Below, piece after piece: positions 8,798-17,332 of a stretch of 64,000 bases of DNA. The translations under genes were made by a program, and so were the position numbers. The notes beneath the pieces are model-generated. The model saw only the letters and a list, made by a program, of their open reading frames with translations. It did no database searches and was not told the origin of the DNA. The stretch's first letter is position 1, and every line of letters begins with the position of its first letter. The stretch spans positions 372,001 through 436,000 of the forward strand of contig CAWCDJ010000003.1 in NCBI GenBank assembly GCA_963794265.1. The letters are read 5' to 3'. Origin of the DNA: CAWCDJ01 sp963794265 (lineage in GTDB: Bacteria > Acidobacteriota > Terriglobia > Bryobacterales > Bryobacteraceae).

Positions 8798-9679
8798 TTA
8801 CTGCTTCGGGTTGAGCACCTGATACCCGGCCGGAACCTGGAACAGGTAAGCCGCCGGCTCGCCGCGCGAGATGTTGGTGAGATGGAAGGTTTCTTCGCCG
8901 GTGCGCGGATCGGAGAACCGGCTTTGCACGACCATCTGCAAATCGGGTGAGAACCAGCGCTCGTTGACGATCTGCAGGGGGCGGTCGTTGCCGATCGCGC
9001 CGGTTGGGATGGTGCTCGTGGTGCGGGTTCCCTCCGCGGTCACTCCCTCGATGTTCTGCGTGCCCAGCGATTCGGGCTTGTCCGCGGTGTCTTCCTTGGT
9101 GAACCATTCCAAATGGGGGGGAGGGAAGCCGACGGCCCCGGCGCCGGCCATCGCATCCGGTGCCATGATCGTGCGAGTGAAGACCTTGGCCTCTGCCGCG
9201 GACTTATCCGCGTTTGGCATGGCCGCCGTTACCTGTCCACCCATCCTGAACGTACCGGCCTGCCCCTTCTGCGAAAAGAAGAAAACGCCGCCGCCAAGCG
9301 GCAGTTGCCGGGCCGTCTGGTCTTTGGGGTTCAAGATGTAGCTGACCTTGGTGACGGGGTCCCAGATTGTAACGGAATCCGGGGTCTCGCGCCGCGTGCG
9401 GCCTTGGCTGTCACGGTAGACCTGGGCCTGAATCTCATTGTGGATGTGAGTGCCATCGGCCAGCACCTGGTTGCTCTCCGTGATCTCGGTGGCGGAGTAC
9501 GGCGCGTCCTTCACGATCTTGCCCATGACGCCGGTACGGACGCTGAGGACCTTCGCCTGCGCCGCTATGCTGTCGGGTCTTATTTCCATGGTCCGAACCT
9601 GGGCGGTTTCGTCCTGGGCGCTGGCCGCGAATGCCAGGACCGGAATCGCCGCTGCAACTGCCAAAACCCGTTTTCTCAT
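8798..9679 (-). CDS. Exported protein of unknown function
   Basis: 293 residues from the ATG at 9679, which has an AGGAG ribosome site just upstream and begins a clear signal peptide (MRKRVLAVAAAIPVLAFAAS, cleavage likely before QDET). The mature part has beta-rich stretches and phrases such as YRDSQGRTRRETPDSVTIWD and a C-terminal YLFQVPAGYQV, typical of acidobacterial exported proteins that follow an anti-sigma gene. No catalytic motif is recognised. It begins 10 bases after the anti-sigma gene, so it is likely co-transcribed with the sigma/anti-sigma pair. Localisation is well supported; function is unknown. Confidence 0.75.
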   Translation of the reverse strand: MRKRVLAVAAAIPVLAFAASAQDETAQVRTMEIRPDSIAAQAKVLSVRTGVMGKIVKDAPYSATEITESNQVLADGTHIHNEIQAQVYRDSQGRTRRETPDSVTIWDPVTKVSYILNPKDQTARQLPLGGGVFFFSQKGQAGTFRMGGQVTAAMPNADKSAAEAKVFTRTIMAPDAMAGAGAVGFPPPHLEWFTKEDTADKPESLGTQNIEGVTAEGTRTTSTIPTGAIGNDRPLQIVNERWFSPDLQMVVQSRFSDPRTGEETFHLTNISRGEPAAYLFQVPAGYQVLNPKQ

Positions 9680-9689
9680 TTCCTTCTCC

Positions 9690-10298
9690 TCAATTCGATG
9701 AGTTGCCGATGAACCGATAGGCGCGGGCGCGCCCGTCGGCGGAAAAGACCACATCCGCCTGGATCTGGTCGGGGCCTAAAGCCATCCGCACCACCCAGCC
9801 GGCCTCGAAGGGCTCGTTATCGAGCGCCACGAAGGTCTCGGTGCGTTCGGCCGGATGGTGCGCGGGCAGGCGCCGGGGCGGCCGGGGGCGAACCGCGGCT
9901 TCCCGAACGGGCGGCGCGGGTTCCACCCGGTGCACGGCGGGCGGGGCTGCCGCTTCGATTGCCGGGGCCGGAGGGGTCGGGTGGCGTGGCACGGCGGTGA
10001 TCGCTATGAAGATGGCTGCGGCTGCCGCCAGGGCCGCGGCTGCCCATTTCCATGCGGGCCGGGGGGGTGCGGGAGTGGAAGACGATTTGATGCCCGCTCC
10101 CTCACGGTCGCGGCTCTGTGGCTCCGCCAGCGCGTCCATCCATTGGGAGATTCTGGCCGCCCGCTCCGACAGCGCGTCGCACCGGGCGCCGCATTCCGGG
10201 CACTGGGCCACGTGCGCCGCCGCGCGCTCCATTTCTACCGGAGCCAGTTCGCGGTCCAGATATGCCCGAAGATCCCCTTCCGACCAGCACTCCTTCAT
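9690..10298 (-). CDS. Zinc-finger anti-sigma factor
   Basis: 202 residues. The N-terminus carries a zf-HC2/ZAS-type motif (HVAQCPECGARC, HxxxCxxC) that binds zinc and holds an ECF sigma factor. A hydrophobic segment at ~83-102 is the membrane anchor, followed by a Pro-rich region and a short external domain. Its ATG overlaps the sigma gene stop as ATGA (10295-10298). Residues ~58-69 (PQSRDREGAG) come from a dispersed 30-base repeat inserted in the linker between the finger and the membrane helix. Regulation is expected to be by release of the sigma factor at the membrane; the signal is unknown. Confidence 0.88.
   Translation of the reverse strand: MKECWSEGDLRAYLDRELAPVEMERAAAHVAQCPECGARCDALSERAARISQWMDALAEPQSRDREGAGIKSSSTPAPPRPAWKWAAAALAAAAAIFIAITAVPRHPTPPAPAIEAAAPPAVHRVEPAPPVREAAVRPRPPRRLPAHHPAERTETFVALDNEPFEAGWVVRMALGPDQIQADVVFSADGRARAYRFIGNSSN
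10091..10120 (-). repeat. Dispersed repeat A, copy 1 (in anti-sigma gene)
   Basis: These 30 bases are the exact reverse complement of 34199-34228, a 30/30 match. The copy lies inside the anti-sigma coding sequence and encodes QSRDREGAG, the same peptide as in the glycosyltransferase copy. Its length is a multiple of three, so the frame is kept. A diverged copy (26/30) lies at 25018-25047. Confidence 0.95.
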
Positions 10299-10864
10299 AC
10301 GTCATCTCCGTAACGCGCGCGGAATTTCCGCTCGAATTCGGCCTCGGCGCGGGCCAGCATGGAGCCGACCGACGCCGGACGAATGCCGAGCGCTTCCGCC
10401 AGTTCCCGATACGCCAACCCTTCCGCCCGCAGCAACAGCAACTGCGCATCGCGGGGCTTCAGTTCGCCGAGCACGCTCCTTACCCGGTCACAGCGCTCGC
10501 GGCGGATCATCGCCGCCAGGGTGTCGCCCGATTCCGTGGCGCGCAGGGTTTCGATTCCGGCGGCCTCCTCCCGGCGCCGCCGGCGCGCGGCCGACCGCAG
10601 GGCGTCGAGGCCGGCGTTGATCGCCACGCGGTAAATCCAGGGCAGGTCCGCCGGTCCCCGCTGCGACACTTTGCAGAAGACGTCCGAGGCGATCTCTTCG
10701 GCTTGCGCGCGGTCGCCCATCAGGCGCGCGAGCATGGACACAACCCGGGCGTAATGCTCCCGAAAGAGGACGTCGAAACCGGAGCGGCTGTCCGGACCGC
10801 GGCCGGGCATTACCACGATTTCCTCGGCGGGCTGCACACTGTTTATAACGAATTCACCCGCCAT
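10295..10864 (-). CDS. ECF RNA polymerase sigma factor
   Basis: 189 residues from the ATG at 10864, preceded by GAGGAG about ten bases upstream; an upstream ATG at 10909 would overlap the fkbM-like gene. Region 2 (FREHYARVVSMLARLMGDRAQAEEIASDVF...WIYRVAINAG, abbreviated) binds core polymerase and the -10 element. Region 4 (LKPRDAQLLLLRAEGLAYRE and ALGIRPASVGSMLARA) is the helix-turn-helix that reads -35. It is translationally coupled to the anti-sigma gene. Probably autoregulatory, directing the exported-protein gene and unknown targets. Confidence 0.92.
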   Translation of the reverse strand: MAGEFVINSVQPAEEIVVMPGRGPDSRSGFDVLFREHYARVVSMLARLMGDRAQAEEIASDVFCKVSQRGPADLPWIYRVAINAGLDALRSAARRRRREEAAGIETLRATESGDTLAAMIRRERCDRVRSVLGELKPRDAQLLLLRAEGLAYRELAEALGIRPASVGSMLARAEAEFERKFRARYGDDV

Positions 10865-10877
10865 TTTGTGACGCTCC

Positions 10878-11789
10878 TCAATAGAAAAACAGGACGTCCG
10901 GCCGGACATGCCCCTTGGCTTCCATGCACTGCCCGCATTCCACGGTGTAATCCGGCCGGATTTTGCGCACCGCGGCGGGAATTGTGCGCTCGTCGTCGGG
11001 CTTGTGCTCGGTGGCTATGGCCAGGCGGGGCTTGAAGCGGAGGAGCGTCTCGCGGGCTCCGGCAATCGCCCGCACCTCGGCGCCTTCGATATCCATCTTA
11101 ATGAAATTCACGCGCGGCAGGTTCAGTTCGCTCACGATGCGGTCGATGGTGGTCAGGGGCACCAGGATGGAAGGGTGCGAATCGTTAGGATGCAGCACCA
11201 CGCTGTTCGCCGCAAAATTCGTGTCGTCCACATTGAGCGTGAGTTGGTCTTCTCGGTCCCAGACGCCCTTGGGATAGACCACCACCCGTCCGGCGGCCGC
11301 TTCGGCGGCGGTGTTGCGGCGAATGCATTCGGCGCTGGAGGGAGAGATCTCGATGGCCACCACCTTGGCCGCGCCGGCGCGCAGGGCTTCCCGCGTGAAA
11401 TCGCCGTCGCTCGCTCCGCAGTCGAGCACGATGTCCCCCGGATGGATGAAGTGCGCGCCGCTGCCATAAAGGTGGCGCTCCATCTCCGCCAGGTTGAAGG
11501 GAAGCACGTAGCGATTCCCTTTGGGGATCCAGAATCGGCCTTTGGGCGTGTCCCAAAGCTCCAGGCCGTTTTCCTGCTTCAGCAGATGGCTGGACGCCAG
11601 GATGCGGTCCTTGATGGCCAGCGTCTCGGCCTCGTTGGCGTCGCTCCGGAGCGCGTTTGCGAGGGGACAGGCGGGGCTGTTCCCGGTCACCACCAGTGCC
11701 AACAGCCGGAGCGGCGGATACCAGGCATAGGCCGCCGCCGCTGCAACCACCAGGAGGGCGATTGCGGCCAAAAACCGATAGGTCTTCAC
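10878..11789 (-). CDS. FkbM-family SAM methyltransferase, membrane-anchored
   Basis: 303 residues from a GTG at 11789. The N-terminus has a hydrophobic segment (~7-35). The catalytic domain contains VLDCGASDGDFT (SAM motif I), VVAIEISP and FIKMDIEGAE, which are diagnostic of FkbM methyltransferases. The family O-methylates sugars or small molecules; the substrate here is unknown. It is followed after 13 bases by the ECF sigma gene on the same strand, so it may head that operon. The anchor suggests action at the membrane face. Confidence 0.85.
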   Translation of the reverse strand: MKTYRFLAAIALLVVAAAAAYAWYPPLRLLALVVTGNSPACPLANALRSDANEAETLAIKDRILASSHLLKQENGLELWDTPKGRFWIPKGNRYVLPFNLAEMERHLYGSGAHFIHPGDIVLDCGASDGDFTREALRAGAAKVVAIEISPSSAECIRRNTAAEAAAGRVVVYPKGVWDREDQLTLNVDDTNFAANSVVLHPNDSHPSILVPLTTIDRIVSELNLPRVNFIKMDIEGAEVRAIAGARETLLRFKPRLAIATEHKPDDERTIPAAVRKIRPDYTVECGQCMEAKGHVRPDVLFFY

Positions 11790-11839
11790 AACGACGATGT
11801 TACGGGATTTTTCGCCGCCGCGTCGGTCACAATGGAATT

Positions 11840-12583
11840 ATGATCTCGTGCCACAACCTGACGCGCCGCTTCGGAGACTTCACGGCGGTGGACCATCTGG
11901 ACCTGGAAGTCGCCGAGGGCGCGATCTGCGCCTTTCTGGGGCCGAACGGCGCAGGCAAATCCACAACTGTGAAGATGATGACCGGGCTGCTGGCTCCGAC
12001 CGAGGGCGAGGTGCAGGTCTGCGGGATCAACGTGGCGGCCGACCCCGTCGGGGTGAAGCGGGTGATCGGGGTGCTGCCCGAAGACCTGGGGCTGTTCGAC
12101 GACCTCACGGTGGAGGAGCACCTGCTGCTGACGGGCGATGTCTACGGCCTCGACAAACACGAAACCCGCTCGCGCTCCGCACAGTTGCTACATGCCCTGA
12201 GCCTGGAGCACGGCCGCCGCACGTTTGCCGAAGCGTGTTCGCACGGAATGCGGAAGAAGACTTCGTTCGCCATGGCGCTGCTGCCCAATCCGCGCGTGCT
12301 GTTTCTCGACGAGCCGTTCGAAGCCATCGACCCGGTGACCTCGAAGATCATGCGCGGCATGCTGCAATCGGTGGCGCGCCGGGGCGTTACCGTGTTCCTG
12401 ACCGCCCACATCCTTTCCGTGGCGGAAGAGATCGCGACCCAGATCGTGATGCTGCGGAAGGGCAAGAAGGTTTGGGATTCGCCGGCCGCCGAGGTGCTTC
12501 AATCGCTCGAGCAGCACTATTTCGACCTGGTGGAGGCGCCGGTGGTGGAGGAACTGGAATGGCTCGGGCATTCGCGATCCTGA
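11840..12583 (+). CDS. ABC transporter ATP-binding protein
   Basis: 247 residues from the ATG at 11840 (MISCHNLTRRFGDFTAVDHL). Walker A is GPNGAGKSTT, the signature is the divergent SHGMRKK and Walker B is VLFLDEPFEAID. This pattern is typical of CcmA/NatA-like exporters and of ATPases driving ABC-2 type permeases. The end overlaps the next gene by 25 bases, so the two are translationally coupled. It is divergent from the fkbM-like gene. The substrate cannot be told from sequence. Confidence 0.9.
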   Translation: MISCHNLTRRFGDFTAVDHLDLEVAEGAICAFLGPNGAGKSTTVKMMTGLLAPTEGEVQVCGINVAADPVGVKRVIGVLPEDLGLFDDLTVEEHLLLTGDVYGLDKHETRSRSAQLLHALSLEHGRRTFAEACSHGMRKKTSFAMALLPNPRVLFLDEPFEAIDPVTSKIMRGMLQSVARRGVTVFLTAHILSVAEEIATQIVMLRKGKKVWDSPAAEVLQSLEQHYFDLVEAPVVEELEWLGHSRS

Positions 12584-13578
12584 AGGCGCTCGCGCGCGCC
12601 GTGGGCCGGGACCAGCGTTCGCTCGAATCGGTGATCGGGAATAATTTTTTCATCGTCACCGCCTTGCTGTTGCAGGAAGCCGGCGGGTTCGTCTATCTGC
12701 TGATCGGCGTGGTCCTGCTGTTCCCCCTGAGCACGGACCCTCTGCGCAAAGTTCCGGCCTCGCGGCTGGCGCTGTGGCCGCTCGATAAGCGCGAGCGGCG
12801 CCTGCTGCGGCTGGCGAGCCCTTGGGTGAGCCCGGCGGCTTGGCTGATTGTCGGGCTGGCCGTCTGGGCCGCGCGCGGCCGCCTCACCGCCGGATTGTGG
12901 GGGCTGGCGGCCGGGGTGGTAGCGGCCGGATTCCTGCTCTCGGACTTGCCTTTTTCGCCCAGCCGGAGAATCTGGCTGGCGGTCCCGAATTTTCCGGGGG
13001 TGTGGAACCAACTGGTGAGAAAAAACCTGCGCGGCCTTCTTTCGACCCTGGATCTCTACTGCGCGCTCCTGCTGACCGCCGCGGCGGTCGCATTCCGCCT
13101 GGCTGGGCTATTGCCGCCCGAAGGGTTTCTGGCCTTGACGGTGCTCGTGCAGGTAGCGCTCTCGAGTTACGCGCAGAGCCTGTTCGGCCTGGACGGGCGC
13201 AGCGGCCGCGAGCGCTACCGCCTGCTGCCGCTGCGAGGATGGCAAGTGTTGTTCGCCAAAGACGCGGCGTTCCTGGTTGCGGCCATCCTGGTAGCGCTGC
13301 CGCTCTCTCCGCTGGCGGGAATGGGGGCAGCCCTGGTGGCGCTGGCTATGGGCCACGAACCGTCGGTCAACCGTCCGAGAATTCAGGCGCGGTGGAGGTT
13401 CTCAAGCGGAGGCTCGATCGTTTTCGGATTGTTCCAGGCGGCGGTAATGGCGGGCGCGGCCTCGGCCACCTACTTCACCAGCCCGCTGTTTCTGGCCGCG
13501 TGCGCGGCGGCGTGGGCCGGCTCGCTCTGGTATTACGGGCGGGTGATCGAAAGTGCGGGAGTGTCAGAAGCGGAATAA
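12559..13578 (+). CDS. Multi-pass membrane protein, partner of ABC ATPase
   Basis: 339 residues from the ATG at 12559, inside the end of the ATPase gene. There are about eight hydrophobic helices (for example ~30-52, ~86-106, ~108-128, ~168-190, ~240-265, ~290-330) and no soluble domain of note. By position it is the permease of the preceding ATPase, although it does not show a clear ABC-2 signature. Its end overlaps the convergent DUF5916 gene by 15 bases. The membrane assignment is firm; transport function is inferred from coupling. Confidence 0.75.
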   Translation: MARAFAILKALARAVGRDQRSLESVIGNNFFIVTALLLQEAGGFVYLLIGVVLLFPLSTDPLRKVPASRLALWPLDKRERRLLRLASPWVSPAAWLIVGLAVWAARGRLTAGLWGLAAGVVAAGFLLSDLPFSPSRRIWLAVPNFPGVWNQLVRKNLRGLLSTLDLYCALLLTAAAVAFRLAGLLPPEGFLALTVLVQVALSSYAQSLFGLDGRSGRERYRLLPLRGWQVLFAKDAAFLVAAILVALPLSPLAGMGAALVALAMGHEPSVNRPRIQARWRFSSGGSIVFGLFQAAVMAGAASATYFTSPLFLAACAAAWAGSLWYYGRVIESAGVSEAE

Positions 13579-15753
13579 ATAGGTCAGCTTGGCGAAGATC
13601 TGGCGGCCCGTGTTCAGCGTGGGCGAGCGGGAGAATTGTAAGTACGGCGGCTTCGAAGGGTCGAACAGCAGGTTCTCGTAAATATCCGTATACCCGACAT
13701 AGAAAGCCGTGCCGGGGTGGAGCAGGTAAGTCATGAGTAAGTCGCAACCGATTCGCTTGGACGGGTCGAGAGTCACCATCCCGGTATTGGGTAACACGCC
13801 GTTGTAATCGAAAATGGCCCGAAACGATAACTCGCGAGTCATTTGATAGTTGACCTTCGAACGCGCGATGTGGTTGGTGTAAGCGGTGGCGGCCGAGGCG
13901 TTGAGGGTGCTGTAGAGATAAGTCTCGTCCAGCCGGACCTTTGGCGTCGGGCGCAGAGTCAGGGACAGGCTCCCCTGCCGGGAGTTGCCGAGAAACGGCG
14001 CCATGCCCGCCACCGGGTAATAATTGACGCCCGATCCGTGGGTGTACTCGGCCGATACCGCCATCCACCGGAACCATTCGCTGTTGAGCAGGTAATCGTT
14101 GTAGCCTTTGCGGAAGCCGTAGCCGTTGTAGAGCTCGAAGGCCTCCGTCCGGGTCACGGTGAAGTTGGTCAGGCGGGTGAACTCCATGGTCCACCCCATT
14201 CCGGCCTGCCAATCCTGCGCGCGTCCCCGGCGGTCCCAGTTGCCCAGCACCACCAGGTCGGGGCCGAAATCGACGAGAGTTTTCTTCTCGCGCCAGAAGC
14301 GGTAGCCCACCTTGTTCTTGAGCTCGCGGATATCCACCCGCGGGATATAGCCGAGGTCATCGCGGAAATTCGGACTGCGATCGGTGTAGGTCGAGGAGTA
14401 CTGAAGCTTGCGGCCGGAGCGGCTGATCTGCGCATAGTAGCCGTTGCCGGAGTAATCGGGCCCGGCGAGCGGTCGGGTGCGCGTGGTCACCGCCTGCCCG
14501 GTGAAGAAGAAGTGATGGGAAAGGTTCAGGCGCGTATCGAGCGACGCCACCCGGTTGAATCCGGTGGAAAGCTCGCGGTCGGTTCCGAAGAAGCGGAGGT
14601 GGGAATCGCTCAGGAAGTCGCGCTGCACGCTGACGACCGCGTCGTTGGCGCGGCCCAGGCCATCGAGCGACGGCGCCCGATCGTCGGTGGCGAGAACCCC
14701 GATGCCCCAGCGGCCGAGTTTGCCGGTGAGCCGGATACCGAACTCCGGGTCGATAATCCGGCGGGAGAAAAACAGGTCCTGGGGCGTGGCGAAGTACGAT
14801 GCGTTCTCCATGAAGAACGGACGGAGTTCGGGGAAATAGACCTCGTAGCGCTGGTTCACGGTTACCTGGGGTTCGTCGGATTCGACCTGGCTGAAGTCGG
14901 GGTTGAGCGTGGCATCGAGCGTGAGAGCGTCCTTGATGACCACTTTGGCGTCCATGCCGCCGCGATAGCCGGGTTCGGCGACCATGCGGGGCACGCCATC
15001 CGCGGGCTGGTCGAGATATCGGGAGCCGGAGAGCAGCCCGTAGGGCATGAACTGCAGGTTGCGGCCGGGCGAGATATTCTCGAGGCCGTTCATTTCGCCG
15101 AACTGGGCGACGAACTGAGGAAAGCGGCGCCGCGTGATGTACGGCCACATGGCGAACTCGTTATTGCGCTGGATGAAGCGCCCGAGCATGACGCCCCAGG
15201 TCTGGCGGGCATCGGCCGGAAATCGCAGGGTCTTGAACGGAATGGTGATGAAGACTACGTAGCCCTGTTCAGTGATGCGGGCTTCGGTGTACCAGAGGCC
15301 CTCCCAACTGAAATCGTCGCCGACGCCGTCGGTCGTGATGCCGTCGAGTTGAATGGCGTAGGGGTTGACGTCGAACCAGTAGGCGTGGCGGTGGTCGTGG
15401 AACGTATCGATGTTGATGGTGACGCGGTCGTCGGTGACGATCTGCTTGCGTTTGGCGATGCGTGCGCGAATCTTGGAGGGGTCGTCGCGGGCGATGAAGG
15501 CGACATACAGATTGGTGGAATCGTAGGAGAGAAACGCCGTAGTGGGCTGGGAGACGGGGTTGCCGTCGCCGGGATCCATCTGGCGGAAGTCGGTCACCGC
15601 GAGTTCGGCTTCCCGTGGGATGCCGTTGAGGAAATCGGCAAGCTTGGGCGGGCGCGACACCCGTGGAATGGTGATGGACCGGCTCTCTTCGGACCGCGAA
15701 AGGCAGGCGGCCGGGAATAAAAAGAGAATCAGTACGGAATATCTCTTAATCAA
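13564..15753 (-). CDS. DUF5916-type outer-membrane barrel with CBM9-like N-terminus
   Basis: 729 residues from a TTG at 15753; no ATG in frame keeps the hydrophobic leader MIKRYSVLILFLFPAAC. Residues ~30-215 resemble a family 9 carbohydrate-binding fold (PKLADFLNGIPREAEL, DSTNLYVAFIARD, WFDVNPYAIQLDG). The remaining ~500 residues have alternating aromatic beta-strands and end in LTYLFRF, the terminal aromatic typical of outer-membrane barrels. The family is DUF5916, common in Acidobacteriota and Bacteroidota, with unknown function but suspected polysaccharide handling. It has no co-oriented neighbour, so it appears monocistronic. Confidence 0.82.
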   Translation of the reverse strand: MIKRYSVLILFLFPAACLSRSEESRSITIPRVSRPPKLADFLNGIPREAELAVTDFRQMDPGDGNPVSQPTTAFLSYDSTNLYVAFIARDDPSKIRARIAKRKQIVTDDRVTINIDTFHDHRHAYWFDVNPYAIQLDGITTDGVGDDFSWEGLWYTEARITEQGYVVFITIPFKTLRFPADARQTWGVMLGRFIQRNNEFAMWPYITRRRFPQFVAQFGEMNGLENISPGRNLQFMPYGLLSGSRYLDQPADGVPRMVAEPGYRGGMDAKVVIKDALTLDATLNPDFSQVESDEPQVTVNQRYEVYFPELRPFFMENASYFATPQDLFFSRRIIDPEFGIRLTGKLGRWGIGVLATDDRAPSLDGLGRANDAVVSVQRDFLSDSHLRFFGTDRELSTGFNRVASLDTRLNLSHHFFFTGQAVTTRTRPLAGPDYSGNGYYAQISRSGRKLQYSSTYTDRSPNFRDDLGYIPRVDIRELKNKVGYRFWREKKTLVDFGPDLVVLGNWDRRGRAQDWQAGMGWTMEFTRLTNFTVTRTEAFELYNGYGFRKGYNDYLLNSEWFRWMAVSAEYTHGSGVNYYPVAGMAPFLGNSRQGSLSLTLRPTPKVRLDETYLYSTLNASAATAYTNHIARSKVNYQMTRELSFRAIFDYNGVLPNTGMVTLDPSKRIGCDLLMTYLLHPGTAFYVGYTDIYENLLFDPSKPPYLQFSRSPTLNTGRQIFAKLTYLFRF

Positions 15754-15808
15754 GAAATTCCATCATCCCACGCGGTAATCCGGCCATGGGGAATTATGAT
15801 GTGTATCT

Positions 15809-16519
15809 ATGCAGACGATTCCGCATGCGCCGCATGCCGAGACGCACTTCGAGGCTTCCGAGACGGTTCGGGATGTCGTGATCGGGATGTCCGACGGCCT
15901 GACCGTGCCGTTCGCGCTGGCGGCGGGGCTTTCCGGAACGGTAGCCCAGCCCTGGATCGTGGTGGTGGCGGGGCTCGCCGAAATCGCGGCGGGCTCGATC
16001 GCCATGGGGCTGGGCGGGTACCTCGCGGCGCGCACCGACCGCGACCACTACCACTCCGAGCGCGAGCGCGAAGTGCGCGAGACGCAGGAACTGCCGGATA
16101 AGGAACGCGAGGAAGTGGCGGAGGTGTTCCGCGGGTACGGCATGAGCGACCGGGACATCCAACCCGTGGTGGCGGCCATCAGCGCCGACCAGAAGCGGTG
16201 GGTGGATTTCATGATGCGTTTTGAGCTGGGCTTCGAGGAGCCCGACCCGAAGCGCGCGCGCAACAGCGCCGTGACTATCGCAATTTCTTACGTCCTGGGA
16301 GGGCTGGTGCCACTTGCGCCATACATGCTGGTGGGCGAACTCTACCGGGCGCTGCTGGTCTCGGTGGTGATGACGCTGGCGGCGCTGTTCCTGTTCGGAT
16401 TCGTCAAGGGCAGGATGACCGGCATTTCGCCGTGGCGCGGCGGGTTGCAGACGGTCGTGATCGGGGGGCTCGCATCCGCCGCGGCTTTCGGACTGGCCCG
16501 GTGGATCGGTCATTCGTGA
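15809..16519 (+). CDS. VIT1/CCC1-family metal transporter
   Basis: 236 residues. MSDGLTVPFALAAGLSG and the following GLAEIAAGSIAMGLGGYLA are the hallmark first helices of VIT/CCC1 iron/manganese transporters. A charged central segment rich in Glu and His (~75-110) matches the cytoplasmic metal-binding domain. Three further helices complete the five-helix topology (last at ~215-233). It exports or sequesters Fe2+ or Mn2+. It stands alone between a divergent gene and the SDR gene. The metal is not decided by sequence. Confidence 0.9.
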   Translation: MQTIPHAPHAETHFEASETVRDVVIGMSDGLTVPFALAAGLSGTVAQPWIVVVAGLAEIAAGSIAMGLGGYLAARTDRDHYHSEREREVRETQELPDKEREEVAEVFRGYGMSDRDIQPVVAAISADQKRWVDFMMRFELGFEEPDPKRARNSAVTIAISYVLGGLVPLAPYMLVGELYRALLVSVVMTLAALFLFGFVKGRMTGISPWRGGLQTVVIGGLASAAAFGLARWIGHS

Positions 16520-16564
16520 GCTCAGATACAGCGCGGGCCGGATGGGGTGGGTAGCTTTGAATAT

Positions 16565-17332
16565 ATGAAGCTGGAAGGAAAGAACGCGCTAGTGACCGGC
16601 AGCGACCAGGGAATCGGTCAAGCCGTTGCCCTGCGGCTGGCCCAGGAGGGCGCGGACGTGGTGATCAATTATCACTCGAACCGCTCGGGGGCCGAGGAGA
16701 CGCGGTCGCAGGTGGAAAAGATGGGGCGGCATTCGGCGGCCATCCAGGCGGATGTGGGGAACCCGGATTCCGCGCGAAAGCTGGTGGATGAATCGATCGC
16801 CGCGCTGGGGTCGCTCGAGATTCTGGTAAACAACGCGGGGATCGAAAAGCGCGCGCCGTTTCTCGAGATCACCGAGGCCGACTACCTGGCGGTGATCGGC
16901 GTCAACCTGCACGGGCCGTTCTTTCTGACCCAGGCGTTCGCCAGCCGGCTTGTGGAGCGCAAGCGGCCGGGCAAGGTAATCAACATCAGTTCGGTTCACG
17001 AGGAGCTGCCGTTTCCGAACTTCACGCCTTACTGCATGGCGAAGGGCGGGCTGAAAATGATGATGCGGAACCTGGCGGTGGAACTCGCCGGGTTCGGCAT
17101 CACTATCAACAACATTGCGCCGGGAGCCATCGAAACTCCCATCAACCGGAAGCTGCTGTCGGATCCCAAACTGCTCGAGAACCTGCTGAAGAACATCCCG
17201 CTGCATCGCATGGGCAAGCCGGAGGACGTGGCCAACGTGGCGGCGTTTCTGGCATCGGATGAAGCCGGCTACATCACCGGCACCACCACGGTGGTGGACG
17301 GCGGGCTGCTCTGGAATTACAAAGAACAATGA
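16565..17332 (+). CDS. SDR-family oxidoreductase (glucose 1-dehydrogenase-like)
   Basis: 255 residues from the ATG at 16565 (MKLEGKNALVTGSDQGIGQ); an upstream ATG adds six unconserved residues. Classical short-chain dehydrogenase: cofactor loop TGSDQGIG, NNAG, catalytic Ser in INISSVHE and Tyr-x-x-x-Lys in YCMAK. The tail TGTTTVVDGG is typical of glucose 1-dehydrogenase-like members using NAD(P). Its stop overlaps the GH15 start as ATGA (17329-17332). Coupling to a glucoamylase-like gene suggests oxidation of the released sugar; the exact substrate is not proven. Confidence 0.88.
   Translation: MKLEGKNALVTGSDQGIGQAVALRLAQEGADVVINYHSNRSGAEETRSQVEKMGRHSAAIQADVGNPDSARKLVDESIAALGSLEILVNNAGIEKRAPFLEITEADYLAVIGVNLHGPFFLTQAFASRLVERKRPGKVINISSVHEELPFPNFTPYCMAKGGLKMMMRNLAVELAGFGITINNIAPGAIETPINRKLLSDPKLLENLLKNIPLHRMGKPEDVANVAAFLASDEAGYITGTTTVVDGGLLWNYKEQ

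Noticed and set aside
10091..10120. Repeat A as a CRISPR repeat
   Set aside because: Copies are thousands of bases apart, partly inside genes, with no regular spacers and no cas genes.
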